This document shows, one piece after another, positions 30,216-39,058 of a stretch of 64,000 nucleotides of DNA. The notes beneath the pieces are model-generated. The model made no database searches, was not told where the DNA came from, and worked only from the letters and a program-made list of their open reading frames with translations. The stretch spans positions 165,705 to 229,704 of the forward strand of contig NCJL01000006.1 in NCBI GenBank assembly GCA_002278935.1, read 5' to 3'. Each line of letters begins with the position of its first letter. The first letter of the stretch is position 1. Made by a program: the position numbers and the translations under genes. The stretch comes from Gallionellales bacterium 39-52-133. Lineage in GTDB: Bacteria > Pseudomonadota > Gammaproteobacteria > Burkholderiales > Gallionellaceae.

Positions 30216-30806
30216 ATGAAACCTTACGCCGAGTCCTGTGACATCAACAAAGATCCGATTCTTGATGTTTTAAAAGAAGTTTTTGCTGATCGCCGGCGGG
30301 TACTGGAGCTGGCCAGCGGCACCGGGCAGCACGCCGTGCACTTTGGCCGTGCCCTGCCGCACCTGACCTGGCAGACCAGCGAACTGCAACCGAATCACAC
30401 CGGTATTCAGGCATGGCTGGACGAGGCGCAATTGCCCAATGTGCTCGCACCCGTGCAGATCGATGCCAATGACGAGCACTGGCCGGTGGGGAATTTCGAC
30501 GCGATCTTTAATGCCAATACCGTGCATATTCTTTCATGGCCGGAAGTGGAGAAGCTGTTTGCCGGCATTGGTCGTGTGCTGAATTCCGGCGGTATTCTAT
30601 GCCTGTACGGGCCCTTCAACTACAACGGAAATTTTACGTCCGACAGCAACGCACGCTTCGATATATGGCTCAAAGCGCGCAATCCGCTGAGCGGTGTGCG
30701 CGATTTCGAGGCGCTCAACGCACTGGCCGAAGCGCAAGACATGACGCTGCTCAGCGATATCGAAATGCCCATCAACAACCGCACTCTGGTATGGCAACGC
30801 ACATGA
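30216..30806 (+). CDS. DUF938 family SAM-dependent methyltransferase
   Basis: This 196-residue protein is of the DUF938 class I methyltransferase family. The SAM-binding loop is VLELASGTGQHAVHF (motif I), with acidic residues in the following strand (TSELQPN) and the segment FDAIFNANTVHILSW. The family is widespread in proteobacteria and its substrate is unknown. Its TGA overlaps the ATG of the next gene (ATGA), which indicates translational coupling. Confidence 0.9.
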   Translation: MKPYAESCDINKDPILDVLKEVFADRRRVLELASGTGQHAVHFGRALPHLTWQTSELQPNHTGIQAWLDEAQLPNVLAPVQIDANDEHWPVGNFDAIFNANTVHILSWPEVEKLFAGIGRVLNSGGILCLYGPFNYNGNFTSDSNARFDIWLKARNPLSGVRDFEALNALAEAQDMTLLSDIEMPINNRTLVWQRT

Positions 30807-31924
30807 CGCTGAAAGTCATAGAAAATATCGCCGACATTCCTGCCGAACAGTGGGATGCTCTCGCCGAAAATAATCCGTTCCTGAAACATGCCTATCTCAA
30901 TGCGTTGCAGGAAACCGGCTGTGCGGTAGCCGAGACCGGCTGGCAAGCACAGTTCATTACGATATGGGAAGCTGAGCAACTCATCGGCGGTATGCCCCTG
31001 TATTTCAAATCCCACTCTTATGGCGAGTTTGTGTTTGACTGGGCCTGGGCCGATGCTTACCGGCAACACGGCCTGCGCTACTATCCCAAACTGGTGTGCT
31101 CGGTGCCCTTCACCCCCGCAAGCGGGCCGCGCCTGCTGGGAAACACTCCGGCTGTACGCGCCCAACTGGTGCAGGCAGCACTGGCGCTGGCACAGGATAC
31201 CGGCGTTTCCTCGCTGCACCTGCTATTCCCCTACGAAAGCCAGGCGCTGGAAATGCAGCAACAGGGCTTGATGCTGCGGCGCGGTGTGCAGCTGCACTGG
31301 CGTAATCCGGGCTATGCCGATTTTGAAGATTATCTCGCCGGCATGCGCCGCGACAAACGCAAAAAAATCAACCAGGAGCGCCGCAAAGTGAGCGATGCGG
31401 GTATCAGCTTCGAGCATGTGCGCGGCGAGCAGATCACCCAGCAGCAGTGGGAATTTTTTGTGCGCTGCTACGAACACACCCATGTGCAATACAACTCGCC
31501 GCAGCCGCTGAACCTGGCATTTTTTCAGCGCATAGGCGGCACCATGCCGCAGCATATTTTGCTCATCCTTGCGCTGCGCGATGGTCAGCCGATTGCCGCT
31601 GCAATTAATTTTTACAACCACGACACCCTGTTCGGGCGCTCATGGGGTGCACTGGAACACCATCCCGGCCTGCACTTTGAAACCTGTTACTACCAGGCGA
31701 TTGATTTTTGCATCAGGAATAATATTGCGCTGTTCGAAGGCGGCGCCCAGGGCGAGCACAAACTGGCGCGCGGTTTTTTGCCCAGCACCACCTGGTCGGC
31801 ACACTGGCTTGCGCATGCACAATTTTCAAAAGCAGTGGAGGAGTTTTTGCAGCGCGAGGTGGGCGGAGTCGAGCAGTATATGGATGAGCTGAATCACAGC
31901 AGTCCGTTCAAACAAATACCCTGA
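30803..31924 (+). CDS. FemAB/GNAT-like protein (peptidogalycan biosynthesis family)
   Basis: This 373-residue protein belongs to the family once called DUF482, annotated as peptidogalycan biosynthesis or FemAB-like, with a double GNAT fold. Recognisable segments are IPAEQWDALAENNPFLKHAYL at the N-terminus, GEFVFDWAWADAY, the basic MRRDKRKKINQERRKV, and a C-terminal FEGGAQGEHKLARGFLP that ends the acyltransferase-like domain. FemAB proteins add amino acids to lipid II from aminoacyl-tRNA, but activity of this subgroup is unproven. An alternative ATG lies four codons upstream. Confidence 0.88.
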   Translation: MTLKVIENIADIPAEQWDALAENNPFLKHAYLNALQETGCAVAETGWQAQFITIWEAEQLIGGMPLYFKSHSYGEFVFDWAWADAYRQHGLRYYPKLVCSVPFTPASGPRLLGNTPAVRAQLVQAALALAQDTGVSSLHLLFPYESQALEMQQQGLMLRRGVQLHWRNPGYADFEDYLAGMRRDKRKKINQERRKVSDAGISFEHVRGEQITQQQWEFFVRCYEHTHVQYNSPQPLNLAFFQRIGGTMPQHILLILALRDGQPIAAAINFYNHDTLFGRSWGALEHHPGLHFETCYYQAIDFCIRNNIALFEGGAQGEHKLARGFLPSTTWSAHWLAHAQFSKAVEEFLQREVGGVEQYMDELNHSSPFKQIP

Positions 31925-31929
31925 AATGA

Positions 31930-31956
31930 AATTTATTAAATAAAATCAATATGTTA
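31930..31956 (+). repeat. Dispersed AT-rich motif with IHF consensus, copy 5
   Basis: AATTTATTAAATAAA then ATCAATATGTTA, a full match to WATCAANNNNTTR. It fills the gap between two convergent genes, and its last three bases are the stop codon of the GGDEF-EAL gene. Confidence 0.7.
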
Positions 31957-34900
31957 CATATGAAGCACTAGAGGTTTCCGCATAAAATCCGCAAACTCTG
32001 CTGCGGGCATGGGCCGGGCAAAATAATAGCCCTGCACCTCATCACAATGCTGCAAACGCAGTAGCGCAAGCTGGCGCTCGTCTTCCACGCCCTCGGCGAT
32101 GGTCGTCAGGTTGAGGCTCTTGGCCATCTGGATAATCGCCCTGACGATGGCGGCATCGTTAGGGTCATCCGCCATATCGCGCACAAAGGACTGGTCGATT
32201 TTCAGCTTGTCCACATTAAACTGTTTCAAATAGGAAAGGCTGGAATAGCCGGTACCAAAATCATCAATCGACAGCTTTATACCCAGCGATTTTAACTGGC
32301 GTACCGTGGCCAGCACTTTTTCGGTATCCCTGATCAGGATGGATTCGGTCAGTTCAAGTTCAAGCAGGGCAGGGTCCAGACCGGTCTCTGCCAGTGCCCG
32401 GGTCACACTCTTCAGCACGTCGCCGCGCTTGAATTGCACCGCCGAAAGATTGACCGCAATCAGCAGCTCGGGCAATCCGGCCTTGCGCCAGGCGACCGAC
32501 TGGCGACACGCTTCGTGCAACACCCATTCACCCATTGGCACTATCAGCCCGCTATCCTCGGCTATCGAAATAAAGCGCCCCGGCGGCACCATGCCCAGCT
32601 CGGGATGATTCCAGCGAATCAGGGCTTCCGCACCGATTACAGTGCCACTCGCCAGACTGATTTGCGGCTGATAATGCAGCATGAACTCACCTTGCTCCAG
32701 CGCGCGCCGCAAGCCGTTGCGCATGCGCAAATGTTCAACCGCATCAACATTCATCTGCTCGGTATGGAATCGATAGGTATTGCGGCCCGATTCCTTCGCC
32801 TGATACATGGCGGTGTCGGACTGTTTGAGCAGGGTATCAAAATCCCTGCCGTCATCCGGATAAACCGCAATGCCGATAGACAGTGAAATAGCCAGTTCAT
32901 GATGGTCTATTTCAAAAGGCTCGGCCAGCCGCGCCAGGATTTTTTCAACCACGACAGTGATCGAGTCTGTGTCACGCACATTGTTAAGCACAATCAAAAA
33001 CTCATCCCCGCCCTGACGGCTGAGCGTATCCATTTCCCGCAGGCATTCGCGCAACCTGACAGCCACGCCCTTAAGCAGACCATCACCGATGACGTGACCG
33101 AGCGAATCGTTAATGGTCTTGAATTTGTCGAGGTCGACAAACAGCAGCGCGACCATGTATCCCTCGCGCTCTGCGGCAAGCATTGCCTGCTGCAGATGGT
33201 CTTTGGCCAGCAGGCGATTGGGCAGCCCGGTCAATGCATCGTGATAGGCAAGGAACTCAATCTGTTGCTGCGCCGCTTTGCGCTCGCTGACATCCTGCGC
33301 CATGCTCACAACATATCTGCGCCCATCCGGCAAAGTGCCGACTGGTGCGGCGCTAAAATGCCAGGTTCTTGTCGTGCCGTCCTTGCAGCGAATTTCTCGC
33401 TCGCCCTGATCAATCCTGTGTCCGATTCCGTACACTCTTTCGATGATTGCCTTTACCTTCTGCACATCCTGCGGACTCTCGCCATATGCACGCTGCAGCC
33501 AGATTTCAATGGTGGGAATATCCGCATGGGTATAACCCGTCGCCTCCGACCAGGCCTTGTTTATTTCAAGCACCTCGCCATTTTCGGCATGTATCATCAT
33601 CGGAAAGGGCGCTTCTGACGCCACGCGACGGAAACGATCTTCGCTCTCCAGCAAACTCTCCTCAATTTTTCGGGTATGACTCAGGTCATGGATGCTCACC
33701 AGTGTGCCTGTCTGTATACCCGCCATATCACGAATCGTTTTAATACTGACCTCTACAGGAAGTCTTGAAGCGTTATCCGGATGGTCCGCTTCCATCGTTA
33801 TAACGGTATCCACCTTGTCTTCCTGCGCGCGACATACCGGACAAAGCACGGTTTCGCCCTGGGGGTGGACTATTTCCGCGATATGCTTACCAACAACCTG
33901 CGCAGAATCAAGTTGCAGCATGGCATAAAACATTTTGTTGGCACGCACCAGGCGGCGCTCCGCATCAAGCAAATAAATTGCATCGGTGAAAGAATCCATC
34001 GCCTGTATCCAGGTTAAAGACTCGCGCTGCAGTGCCAGCTGGGTATTTTTCTGTTCGGTAATATCGCGCACCGTGCCTTGCAATATCTGCTCGCCACCGT
34101 AATTGAATCTGGAAAGTAGCACCTCAGCAGGGAAATTTTCACCATTTTTGCGACTGCACATCCATTCAAAATGGCTTTTTCCCAGCGAAAATGCCTGCTG
34201 AATATAATCGCTCAGCACAACCGAAGATTCGCCTCCATCTGCCTGTACAGGAGAAGACAAATCCAATGCGGTAAGGGTGAAAAATTCAGATTTGCCCCGA
34301 ATGCCGAACAGTTCCAGCGCGCGTGCATTGCAATCGATAAAACCCTTTGCGGTCAACAACAGGATCGCGTCGTTTGAGCCTTCGAAAATGGAGCGCAGCT
34401 TCTCTTCATGCAGCTCGCGCTCCTTTTCCCAGGCAAGCTGGTTCTGCGTGATCCAGCGATAAACAGCATAACTGGACAACAAGAACAGGGACAACAGAAA
34501 GTACATAAAGCCAACCTGCTGCCACCACTTCACATGCACATTGGTAATGGGTGTGGCAACAAAAAGTGTAACGGGATAATGCGTCAGACGGCGATAACCA
34601 AACAGATAGTTTGTCTTGGCCACACTATTAAAGCCCTCTACTGTTCCGCGTGACGGAAAAGCCTGCTGATTTAAATGTTCTACCAGTACCCCTGCACGTG
34701 GCTCGCCATACACTTCTTTCATATCGGCTTTGACCGAATCGGGATACCTGCTGATCAGGTACGCATCGTCGCGCAACAAGCCAAGCGCGGTGTTTTCCGG
34801 CAGGGACAGGTCATGCCAGAAATTCTGTTGCCTGGAGAGGGGCAATACCGCCACAACTATGTACAGCAAATTACCACTTTTATCCCTGATTGCATGCCGC

Positions 34901-35418
34901 AAAGGAATGACCCAGCCTTTTGCCAGCGGACCATAAGTTGGCCGGCCAATATTAAAATCGGCCCCCTTCCGGATTTCATCCCTTCCCAATATAAATGACG
35001 GCGCTTTTCCCTGCGAAGGCAAGGGCAAGCCAGGAAGAACCTCCGTCGAAACAATAAGCTGCCCGTCAATACGGTTTACATTTGCAATCAGAATATCGGG
35101 GTTTGCCTGCAAAAACCGGTTCAGCAGCTTATAGCCCGACTCAACATTGATCGCCCCCTGCTTGTCCAGCAAGTCTTGCGCGAGAACTTTTAAGGAATAG
35201 TGATAATGGGCAAAATAAGAATCGAGTGAATTACCGCTGAGCTCGGCAATGGATGAAAGTTCTTTTGACTGGTCTCTTTTGACACCCTGCCAGGTCACCC
35301 AGGAATATCCCGCCAGGAATACAATGAAAAATACAGCCAGCAATCCAAAACCCCACCGGATATTACGGATGGCGGGATATTGAATTTTATTTAACGCTGC
35401 ATTTAAGTTTTCTGTCAT
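31954..35418 (-). CDS. Membrane sensor with dCACHE, three PAS, GGDEF and EAL domains
   Basis: This 1154-residue c-di-GMP signalling protein has its domains in a clear order. A membrane helix (about 23-45) is followed by a periplasmic dCACHE-type sensor (46-300), a second helix (about 302-322), PAS1 (about 340-455), PAS2 (470-580), PAS3 (590-712), GGDEF (720-885) and EAL (900-1150). GGDEF (803-807) is canonical, with an inhibitory site RxxD at 794-797. The EAL domain keeps E931-A-L, DDFGTGYSS, KLKIDQSF and EGVED, so both synthesis and breakdown are possible. PAS2 carries a CPVC pair at 526-529. It stands alone in convergent orientation to the FemAB-like gene. Confidence 0.95.
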   Translation of the reverse strand: MTENLNAALNKIQYPAIRNIRWGFGLLAVFFIVFLAGYSWVTWQGVKRDQSKELSSIAELSGNSLDSYFAHYHYSLKVLAQDLLDKQGAINVESGYKLLNRFLQANPDILIANVNRIDGQLIVSTEVLPGLPLPSQGKAPSFILGRDEIRKGADFNIGRPTYGPLAKGWVIPLRHAIRDKSGNLLYIVVAVLPLSRQQNFWHDLSLPENTALGLLRDDAYLISRYPDSVKADMKEVYGEPRAGVLVEHLNQQAFPSRGTVEGFNSVAKTNYLFGYRRLTHYPVTLFVATPITNVHVKWWQQVGFMYFLLSLFLLSSYAVYRWITQNQLAWEKERELHEEKLRSIFEGSNDAILLLTAKGFIDCNARALELFGIRGKSEFFTLTALDLSSPVQADGGESSVVLSDYIQQAFSLGKSHFEWMCSRKNGENFPAEVLLSRFNYGGEQILQGTVRDITEQKNTQLALQRESLTWIQAMDSFTDAIYLLDAERRLVRANKMFYAMLQLDSAQVVGKHIAEIVHPQGETVLCPVCRAQEDKVDTVITMEADHPDNASRLPVEVSIKTIRDMAGIQTGTLVSIHDLSHTRKIEESLLESEDRFRRVASEAPFPMMIHAENGEVLEINKAWSEATGYTHADIPTIEIWLQRAYGESPQDVQKVKAIIERVYGIGHRIDQGEREIRCKDGTTRTWHFSAAPVGTLPDGRRYVVSMAQDVSERKAAQQQIEFLAYHDALTGLPNRLLAKDHLQQAMLAAEREGYMVALLFVDLDKFKTINDSLGHVIGDGLLKGVAVRLRECLREMDTLSRQGGDEFLIVLNNVRDTDSITVVVEKILARLAEPFEIDHHELAISLSIGIAVYPDDGRDFDTLLKQSDTAMYQAKESGRNTYRFHTEQMNVDAVEHLRMRNGLRRALEQGEFMLHYQPQISLASGTVIGAEALIRWNHPELGMVPPGRFISIAEDSGLIVPMGEWVLHEACRQSVAWRKAGLPELLIAVNLSAVQFKRGDVLKSVTRALAETGLDPALLELELTESILIRDTEKVLATVRQLKSLGIKLSIDDFGTGYSSLSYLKQFNVDKLKIDQSFVRDMADDPNDAAIVRAIIQMAKSLNLTTIAEGVEDERQLALLRLQHCDEVQGYYFARPMPAAEFADFMRKPLVLHM

Positions 35419-35493
35419 ATGTTGTCTGGCAAATTTTAATTAGCAGCGAACTCAAACATCAAAAAAACATTACAGCCTTCATACTACCTGAAA

Positions 35494-36195
35494 CTACCCG
35501 GCCAGGCCCGCGTAGACATTCTGCACATCATCATCAGCATCCATTGCCTCCAGAAAGATTTCAACTTCTTCACGTTCAGCATCATTCAGCGTAACCGGAT
35601 TTTTTGCCCTGTAGCCCAGCTGCGCCGATTGCACGGCAAAGCCAAAATTTGGTAACGCACGGCATACGGCATCCAGATCTGCCGGATCGGTGAGGAATAG
35701 TGTAGCGCCTTCTTCGCCAGGCTCCAAATCCTGCGCCCCCGCCTCAATTGCCGCAAGATCGGCATCCGCATCCTTGCTTTGCGGCTTTGCCTCTATCATG
35801 CCGAGATAGTCGAAGTCCCATGCAACGGAACCCGATGCACCCAGCTGCCCCTTGCGAAACAGCACGCGGATATTGGATAGCGTGCGGTTGATATTGTCGG
35901 TCAGGCACTCAACCATAATGGGTACGCGGTGCGGAGCAAAGCCTTCATAAATCAGTTTTTCCAGTTGCCCGCCATCGTCCAGCAGACCTGCCCCTTTTTT
36001 GATTGCACGCTCCAGGGTCTCCCGTGGCATCGATGCCCTTTTGGCCTGTTCAACCAGGATGCGCAGGCGTGAATTCGAATCGGGATCTGCGCCTCCGCGT
36101 GCAGCAACCATGATTTCCTTGGACAGCTTGCCGAAAATTTTTCCCTTGGCATTGGCTGCGATTTCTTTGTGTCTGGCTTTCCATTGTGCGCCCAT
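35494..36195 (-). CDS. YebC/PmpR family protein (YeeN subgroup)
   Basis: This 233-residue member of the YebC/TACO1 family starts [19 protein letters not shown], the YeeN-type start rather than the AGHSKWANIKH start of classic YebC. YebC proteins act as DNA-binding regulators or as translation factors that relieve stalling at proline stretches; the YeeN subgroup is less studied. Family segments [25 protein letters not shown] and [18 protein letters not shown] are intact. AAAGGT precedes the start. It is not linked here to ruvC, the usual neighbour of yebC. Confidence 0.92.
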   Translation of the reverse strand: MGAQWKARHKEIAANAKGKIFGKLSKEIMVAARGGADPDSNSRLRILVEQAKRASMPRETLERAIKKGAGLLDDGGQLEKLIYEGFAPHRVPIMVECLTDNINRTLSNIRVLFRKGQLGASGSVAWDFDYLGMIEAKPQSKDADADLAAIEAGAQDLEPGEEGATLFLTDPADLDAVCRALPNFGFAVQSAQLGYRAKNPVTLNDAEREEVEIFLEAMDADDDVQNVYAGLAG

Positions 36196-36229
36196 AACTT
36201 ATACCTTTTAACGATGTTGCTGAAATCTA

Positions 36230-36256
36230 AATTTATTCAATAAAATCAATATGTTA
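36230..36256 (+). repeat. Dispersed AT-rich motif with IHF consensus, copy 6
   Basis: AATTTATTCAATAAA then ATCAATATGTTA, a full match to WATCAANNNNTTR. It lies 35 bp upstream of the yebC-family start codon, where it could affect that promoter. Confidence 0.7.
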
Positions 36257-36280
36257 CAAAAAAGCAAAAGCATAAGTTCT

Positions 36281-36450
36281 GGCCACAGAGAGCACAGAGC
36301 GTATGTTGTTGGGACATTAGCCCCTTTCAATCTCGGCCTATCCCTTGCGGGTACAGAGAATTCCGTGCACTGCAAAACAATTCATGAGGCCTCACCAAAA
36401 TAAATCAAAACCGTGCTTTATGTTTTCTCTGTGATCTCTGTGTTCTCTGT
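36281..36450. repeat. Inverted repeat of CACAGAG units
   Basis: The left arm GGCCACAGAGAGCACAGAG (36281-36300) and the right arm TCTCTGTGATCTCTGTG with TTCTCTGT (to 36450) face each other with about 125 bp between them. With the IHF-like motif it accounts for most of the 280-bp gap between the yebC-family gene and leuA. It is related in style to the CACAGATT repeats but differs in unit sequence. Confidence 0.65.
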
Positions 36451-36475
36451 CGCTAATTATTTTCTGCTTTAAAAC

Positions 36476-38011
36476 CTAAACCTGCGGATGCGCCCGCTCC
36501 GCCCCCGCGTGCAGCTTGTTCAACGCATTCAGATAGGCCTTGGCCGAAGCCACCACGATATCCGTATCCGCACCCTGCCCGTTCACGATGCGTCCGCCCT
36601 TGGAAAGGCGCACGGTGACTTCGCCCTGCGCATCGGTGCCGCTGGTAATATTGTTAACCGAGTAAAGTTGCAGCTCGGTACCGCTATGCACAATCTGCTC
36701 GATCGCCTTGAAGGTCGCATCGACAGGGCCGCCGCCCTGCATTTCTGCCTCCCTCTCCTTGCCGCCCACATTCAGGCGCACGGAGGCCTTGGGCAGGATG
36801 CCGGTTTCGCTGTGCGCGCGCATCGACAAAAGACGGTAGTGCTCGCTGACCATCGCCACTTCCACCTCACTGACCAGCGCCTGCAAATCTTCGTCAAAAA
36901 TTTCACGCTTGCGGTCCGCCAGCTCCTTGAAGCGCGTAAAGGCGGCATTCAAAGCATCCTCGTTTTCCAGCACGATATCGAGTTCCTGCAAACGGCTGCG
37001 GAAGGCGTTGCGGCCTGAGAGCTTGCCAAGAGAAAGTTTATTCGCGCTCCAGCCCACATCTTCGGCGCGCATGATTTCATAGGTTTCGCGGTGCTTGAGC
37101 ACGCCATCCTGATGGATGCCGGATTCGTGCGCAAACGCATTGGCACCGACCACGGCCTTGTTGGGCTGCACCGGATAACCGGTAATGGTCGATACCAGCT
37201 TTGAACTGGGCACAATCTGCGTGGTGTCGATGCGCGTGTCACAGCTGAAGATGTCGCGGCGCGTTTTCACCGCCATCACCACCTCTTCCAAACTGGCATT
37301 GCCGGCACGTTCGCCCAGACCGTTGACAGTGCACTCCACCTGGCGCGCACCATTTAATACAGCGGACAACGAGTTGGCCACTGCCAGCCCGAGGTCGTTG
37401 TGGCAATGCACGGAAAAAATCACTTTATCGGAATTGGGGATACGTTCGCGTAACTGGCGGATCAACGCGCCAAACTGGTGCGGCAGGTTGTAGCCCACGG
37501 TGTCGGGAATGTTCAGCGTGGTGGCACCGGCCTTGATCACCGCATCCAGCACACGGCACAAAAAGTCTACATCGGAGCGCCCGGCATCCTCCGGCGAAAA
37601 CTCCACATTGTCGGTGTACTGGCGCGCCCATTTCACTGCCTTGACCGCCTGCTCCACCACCTGGTCCGGCGTCATGCGCAGCTTCTTTTCCATGTGTATC
37701 GGCGAGGTGGCAATAAAGGTATGGATACGCGAGGAGTTGGCACCCTTCAGCGCTTCGCCCGCACGCTTGATGTCATTTTCCAGCGCACGCGCCAGGCCGC
37801 AAACTGTACTGTCCTTGATCGCATCGGCAACCGCCTTGACCGATTCAAAATCACCGTTGCTGGCGGCGGGGAATCCCGCCTCGATCACATCCACGCGCAT
37901 GCGTTCAAGCTGCCTCGCGATGCGCACTTTCTCTTCGCGTGTCATCGAGGCGCCGGGACTTTGCTCGCCGTCGCGCAGGGAAGTATCGAAGATAATTAAT
38001 TTGTCAGTCAT
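36476..38011 (-). CDS. leuA: 2-isopropylmalate synthase
   Basis: LeuA condenses acetyl-CoA with 2-ketoisovalerate, the first step of leucine synthesis. The 511-residue protein has the catalytic [12 protein letters not shown] near the N-terminus, the metal-binding HCHNDLG, the glycine-rich [13 protein letters not shown], and [15 protein letters not shown] at the end of the TIM barrel. A C-terminal regulatory domain from about residue 385 gives leucine feedback. I see no leucine-rich leader peptide upstream. It is separated from the other leu and ilv genes. Confidence 0.98.
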   Translation of the reverse strand: MTDKLIIFDTSLRDGEQSPGASMTREEKVRIARQLERMRVDVIEAGFPAASNGDFESVKAVADAIKDSTVCGLARALENDIKRAGEALKGANSSRIHTFIATSPIHMEKKLRMTPDQVVEQAVKAVKWARQYTDNVEFSPEDAGRSDVDFLCRVLDAVIKAGATTLNIPDTVGYNLPHQFGALIRQLRERIPNSDKVIFSVHCHNDLGLAVANSLSAVLNGARQVECTVNGLGERAGNASLEEVVMAVKTRRDIFSCDTRIDTTQIVPSSKLVSTITGYPVQPNKAVVGANAFAHESGIHQDGVLKHRETYEIMRAEDVGWSANKLSLGKLSGRNAFRSRLQELDIVLENEDALNAAFTRFKELADRKREIFDEDLQALVSEVEVAMVSEHYRLLSMRAHSETGILPKASVRLNVGGKEREAEMQGGGPVDATFKAIEQIVHSGTELQLYSVNNITSGTDAQGEVTVRLSKGGRIVNGQGADTDIVVASAKAYLNALNKLHAGAERAHPQV

Positions 38012-38028
38012 GCTGAGGCTCCAGGAAA

Positions 38029-38058
38029 ATTTTATCGATTTGACTCAATCGGATTCAA
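38029..38058 (-). promoter_or_regulatory. Candidate sigma-70 promoter of leuA
   Basis: On the minus strand TTGAAT (38053-38058) and TAAAAT (38029-38034) are 18 bases apart, 18 bp before the leuA start codon. Spacing and sequence are acceptable but the leader would be very short. Weak call. Confidence 0.3.
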
Positions 38059-38239
38059 AACATCGAACAGGCATCGAAAACACCTCATTTTTACAACATA
38101 GAAATGCCCATATCGCTTGACAGAGCTCAGGCCGATGAGTTTTACTGTAATTATGTAACGGCACCTGTTCTTTTGCGCGCGTTACCCGACTCACATGTTA
38201 CAAGATATGCTGTTTTATATAAACTATTAAGGGTTAACC

Positions 38240-38968
38240 ATGAAAAAATTACTTCCCCTACTGTGCCTTATTGCCGGATTTTCATCTACTGCTTCCGCAG
38301 CAGATATCTCAACGATGCAAAATCTGGCTCAGTCCGAATTCAGATTGCTTTCTGAAGATTTAGGCTCCGCATTGAGCTACAAACCCGTTTCCCCCACAGA
38401 ACCACTTGGAATCACCGGATTTGATATCGGGCTGGAAGTCACCAGCACCGACATTTCCAAAAGCTCGGCAGCTTTGGCAACAGCCAGCGGCGGTAGCTCA
38501 CCGATCACCACGCTGATTATTCCCAAGATTCATGTCGCAAAAGGTTTGCCGTTTGGAATTGATGTGGCCGCTTTTGCCGCTTCTATTCCCACTACCAATA
38601 TCAGGCTGGTGGGCGGTGAGTTGCGCGTTGCACTGCTAAAGGGTGGCGTCGCCTATCCGGCCATTGCATTGCGCGGCGCGATGACCAAGCTGAGCGGCGT
38701 GGAGCAACTTGCTTTGGACACCAAAAGTCTGGATATCTCAATTTCCAAGGGATTTTTGATGTTCACTCCTTATGCTGGTGTTGGGCAAGTTTGGGTGACC
38801 AGCACGCCACAGGCATCCGCAGCCACCGTATTAACATCTGAATCGATTACCCAGAACAAAGTTTTCGTAGGCGCAAATTTAAATTTTGGCCTGGCCAACT
38901 TTGCACTTGAAGGCGACAAGACCGGTGGTGCCTCGTCTTACAGCGCCAAATTTGGTTTCCGCTGGTAA
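38240..38968 (+). CDS. Putative outer-membrane beta-barrel protein
   Basis: I do not recognise a named family. The 242-residue product has a clear signal peptide (residues 1-20, cut after STASA). The rest is glycine-, serine- and alanine-rich with alternating hydrophobic residues, and it ends in KFGFRW. A terminal aromatic residue is the usual BAM recognition signal of outer-membrane barrels. Paired strands are suggested by GFDIGLEVTSTDI, YPAIALRGAMTKLSG, FMLFTPYAGVG-like FLMFTPYAGVGQVWV and NLNFGLANFALEG. AAGGG precedes the ATG and a terminator follows, so it is transcribed alone. Confidence 0.8.
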   Translation: MKKLLPLLCLIAGFSSTASAADISTMQNLAQSEFRLLSEDLGSALSYKPVSPTEPLGITGFDIGLEVTSTDISKSSAALATASGGSSPITTLIIPKIHVAKGLPFGIDVAAFAASIPTTNIRLVGGELRVALLKGGVAYPAIALRGAMTKLSGVEQLALDTKSLDISISKGFLMFTPYAGVGQVWVTSTPQASAATVLTSESITQNKVFVGANLNFGLANFALEGDKTGGASSYSAKFGFRW

Positions 38969-38994
38969 GCAATTTTTTCAGCAACACTGATGTC

Positions 38995-39023
38995 AAAAAG
39001 CCCAGAGCAATCCGGGCTTTTTT
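38995..39023. terminator. Bidirectional rho-independent terminator
   Basis: AAAAAGCCC pairs with GGGCTTTTT around a ten-base loop, in the convergent gap between the barrel protein gene and the DAHP synthase gene. Confidence 0.85.
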
Positions 39024-39058
39024 ATTGCATACGGCACACTTTACAGGTGTCGGCAGAT

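Noticed and set aside
30536..30802. An N-terminal extension of the FemAB-like protein by 89 codons
   Set aside because: It overlaps the DUF938 methyltransferase in another frame and has low-complexity arginine-rich content. The ATGA overlap start is much more natural.
38012..38239. A leucine leader peptide and attenuator upstream of leuA
   Set aside because: The only short frame with a ribosome site reads MPVRCFESD and has no leucine run, and no terminator hairpin lies before leuA.
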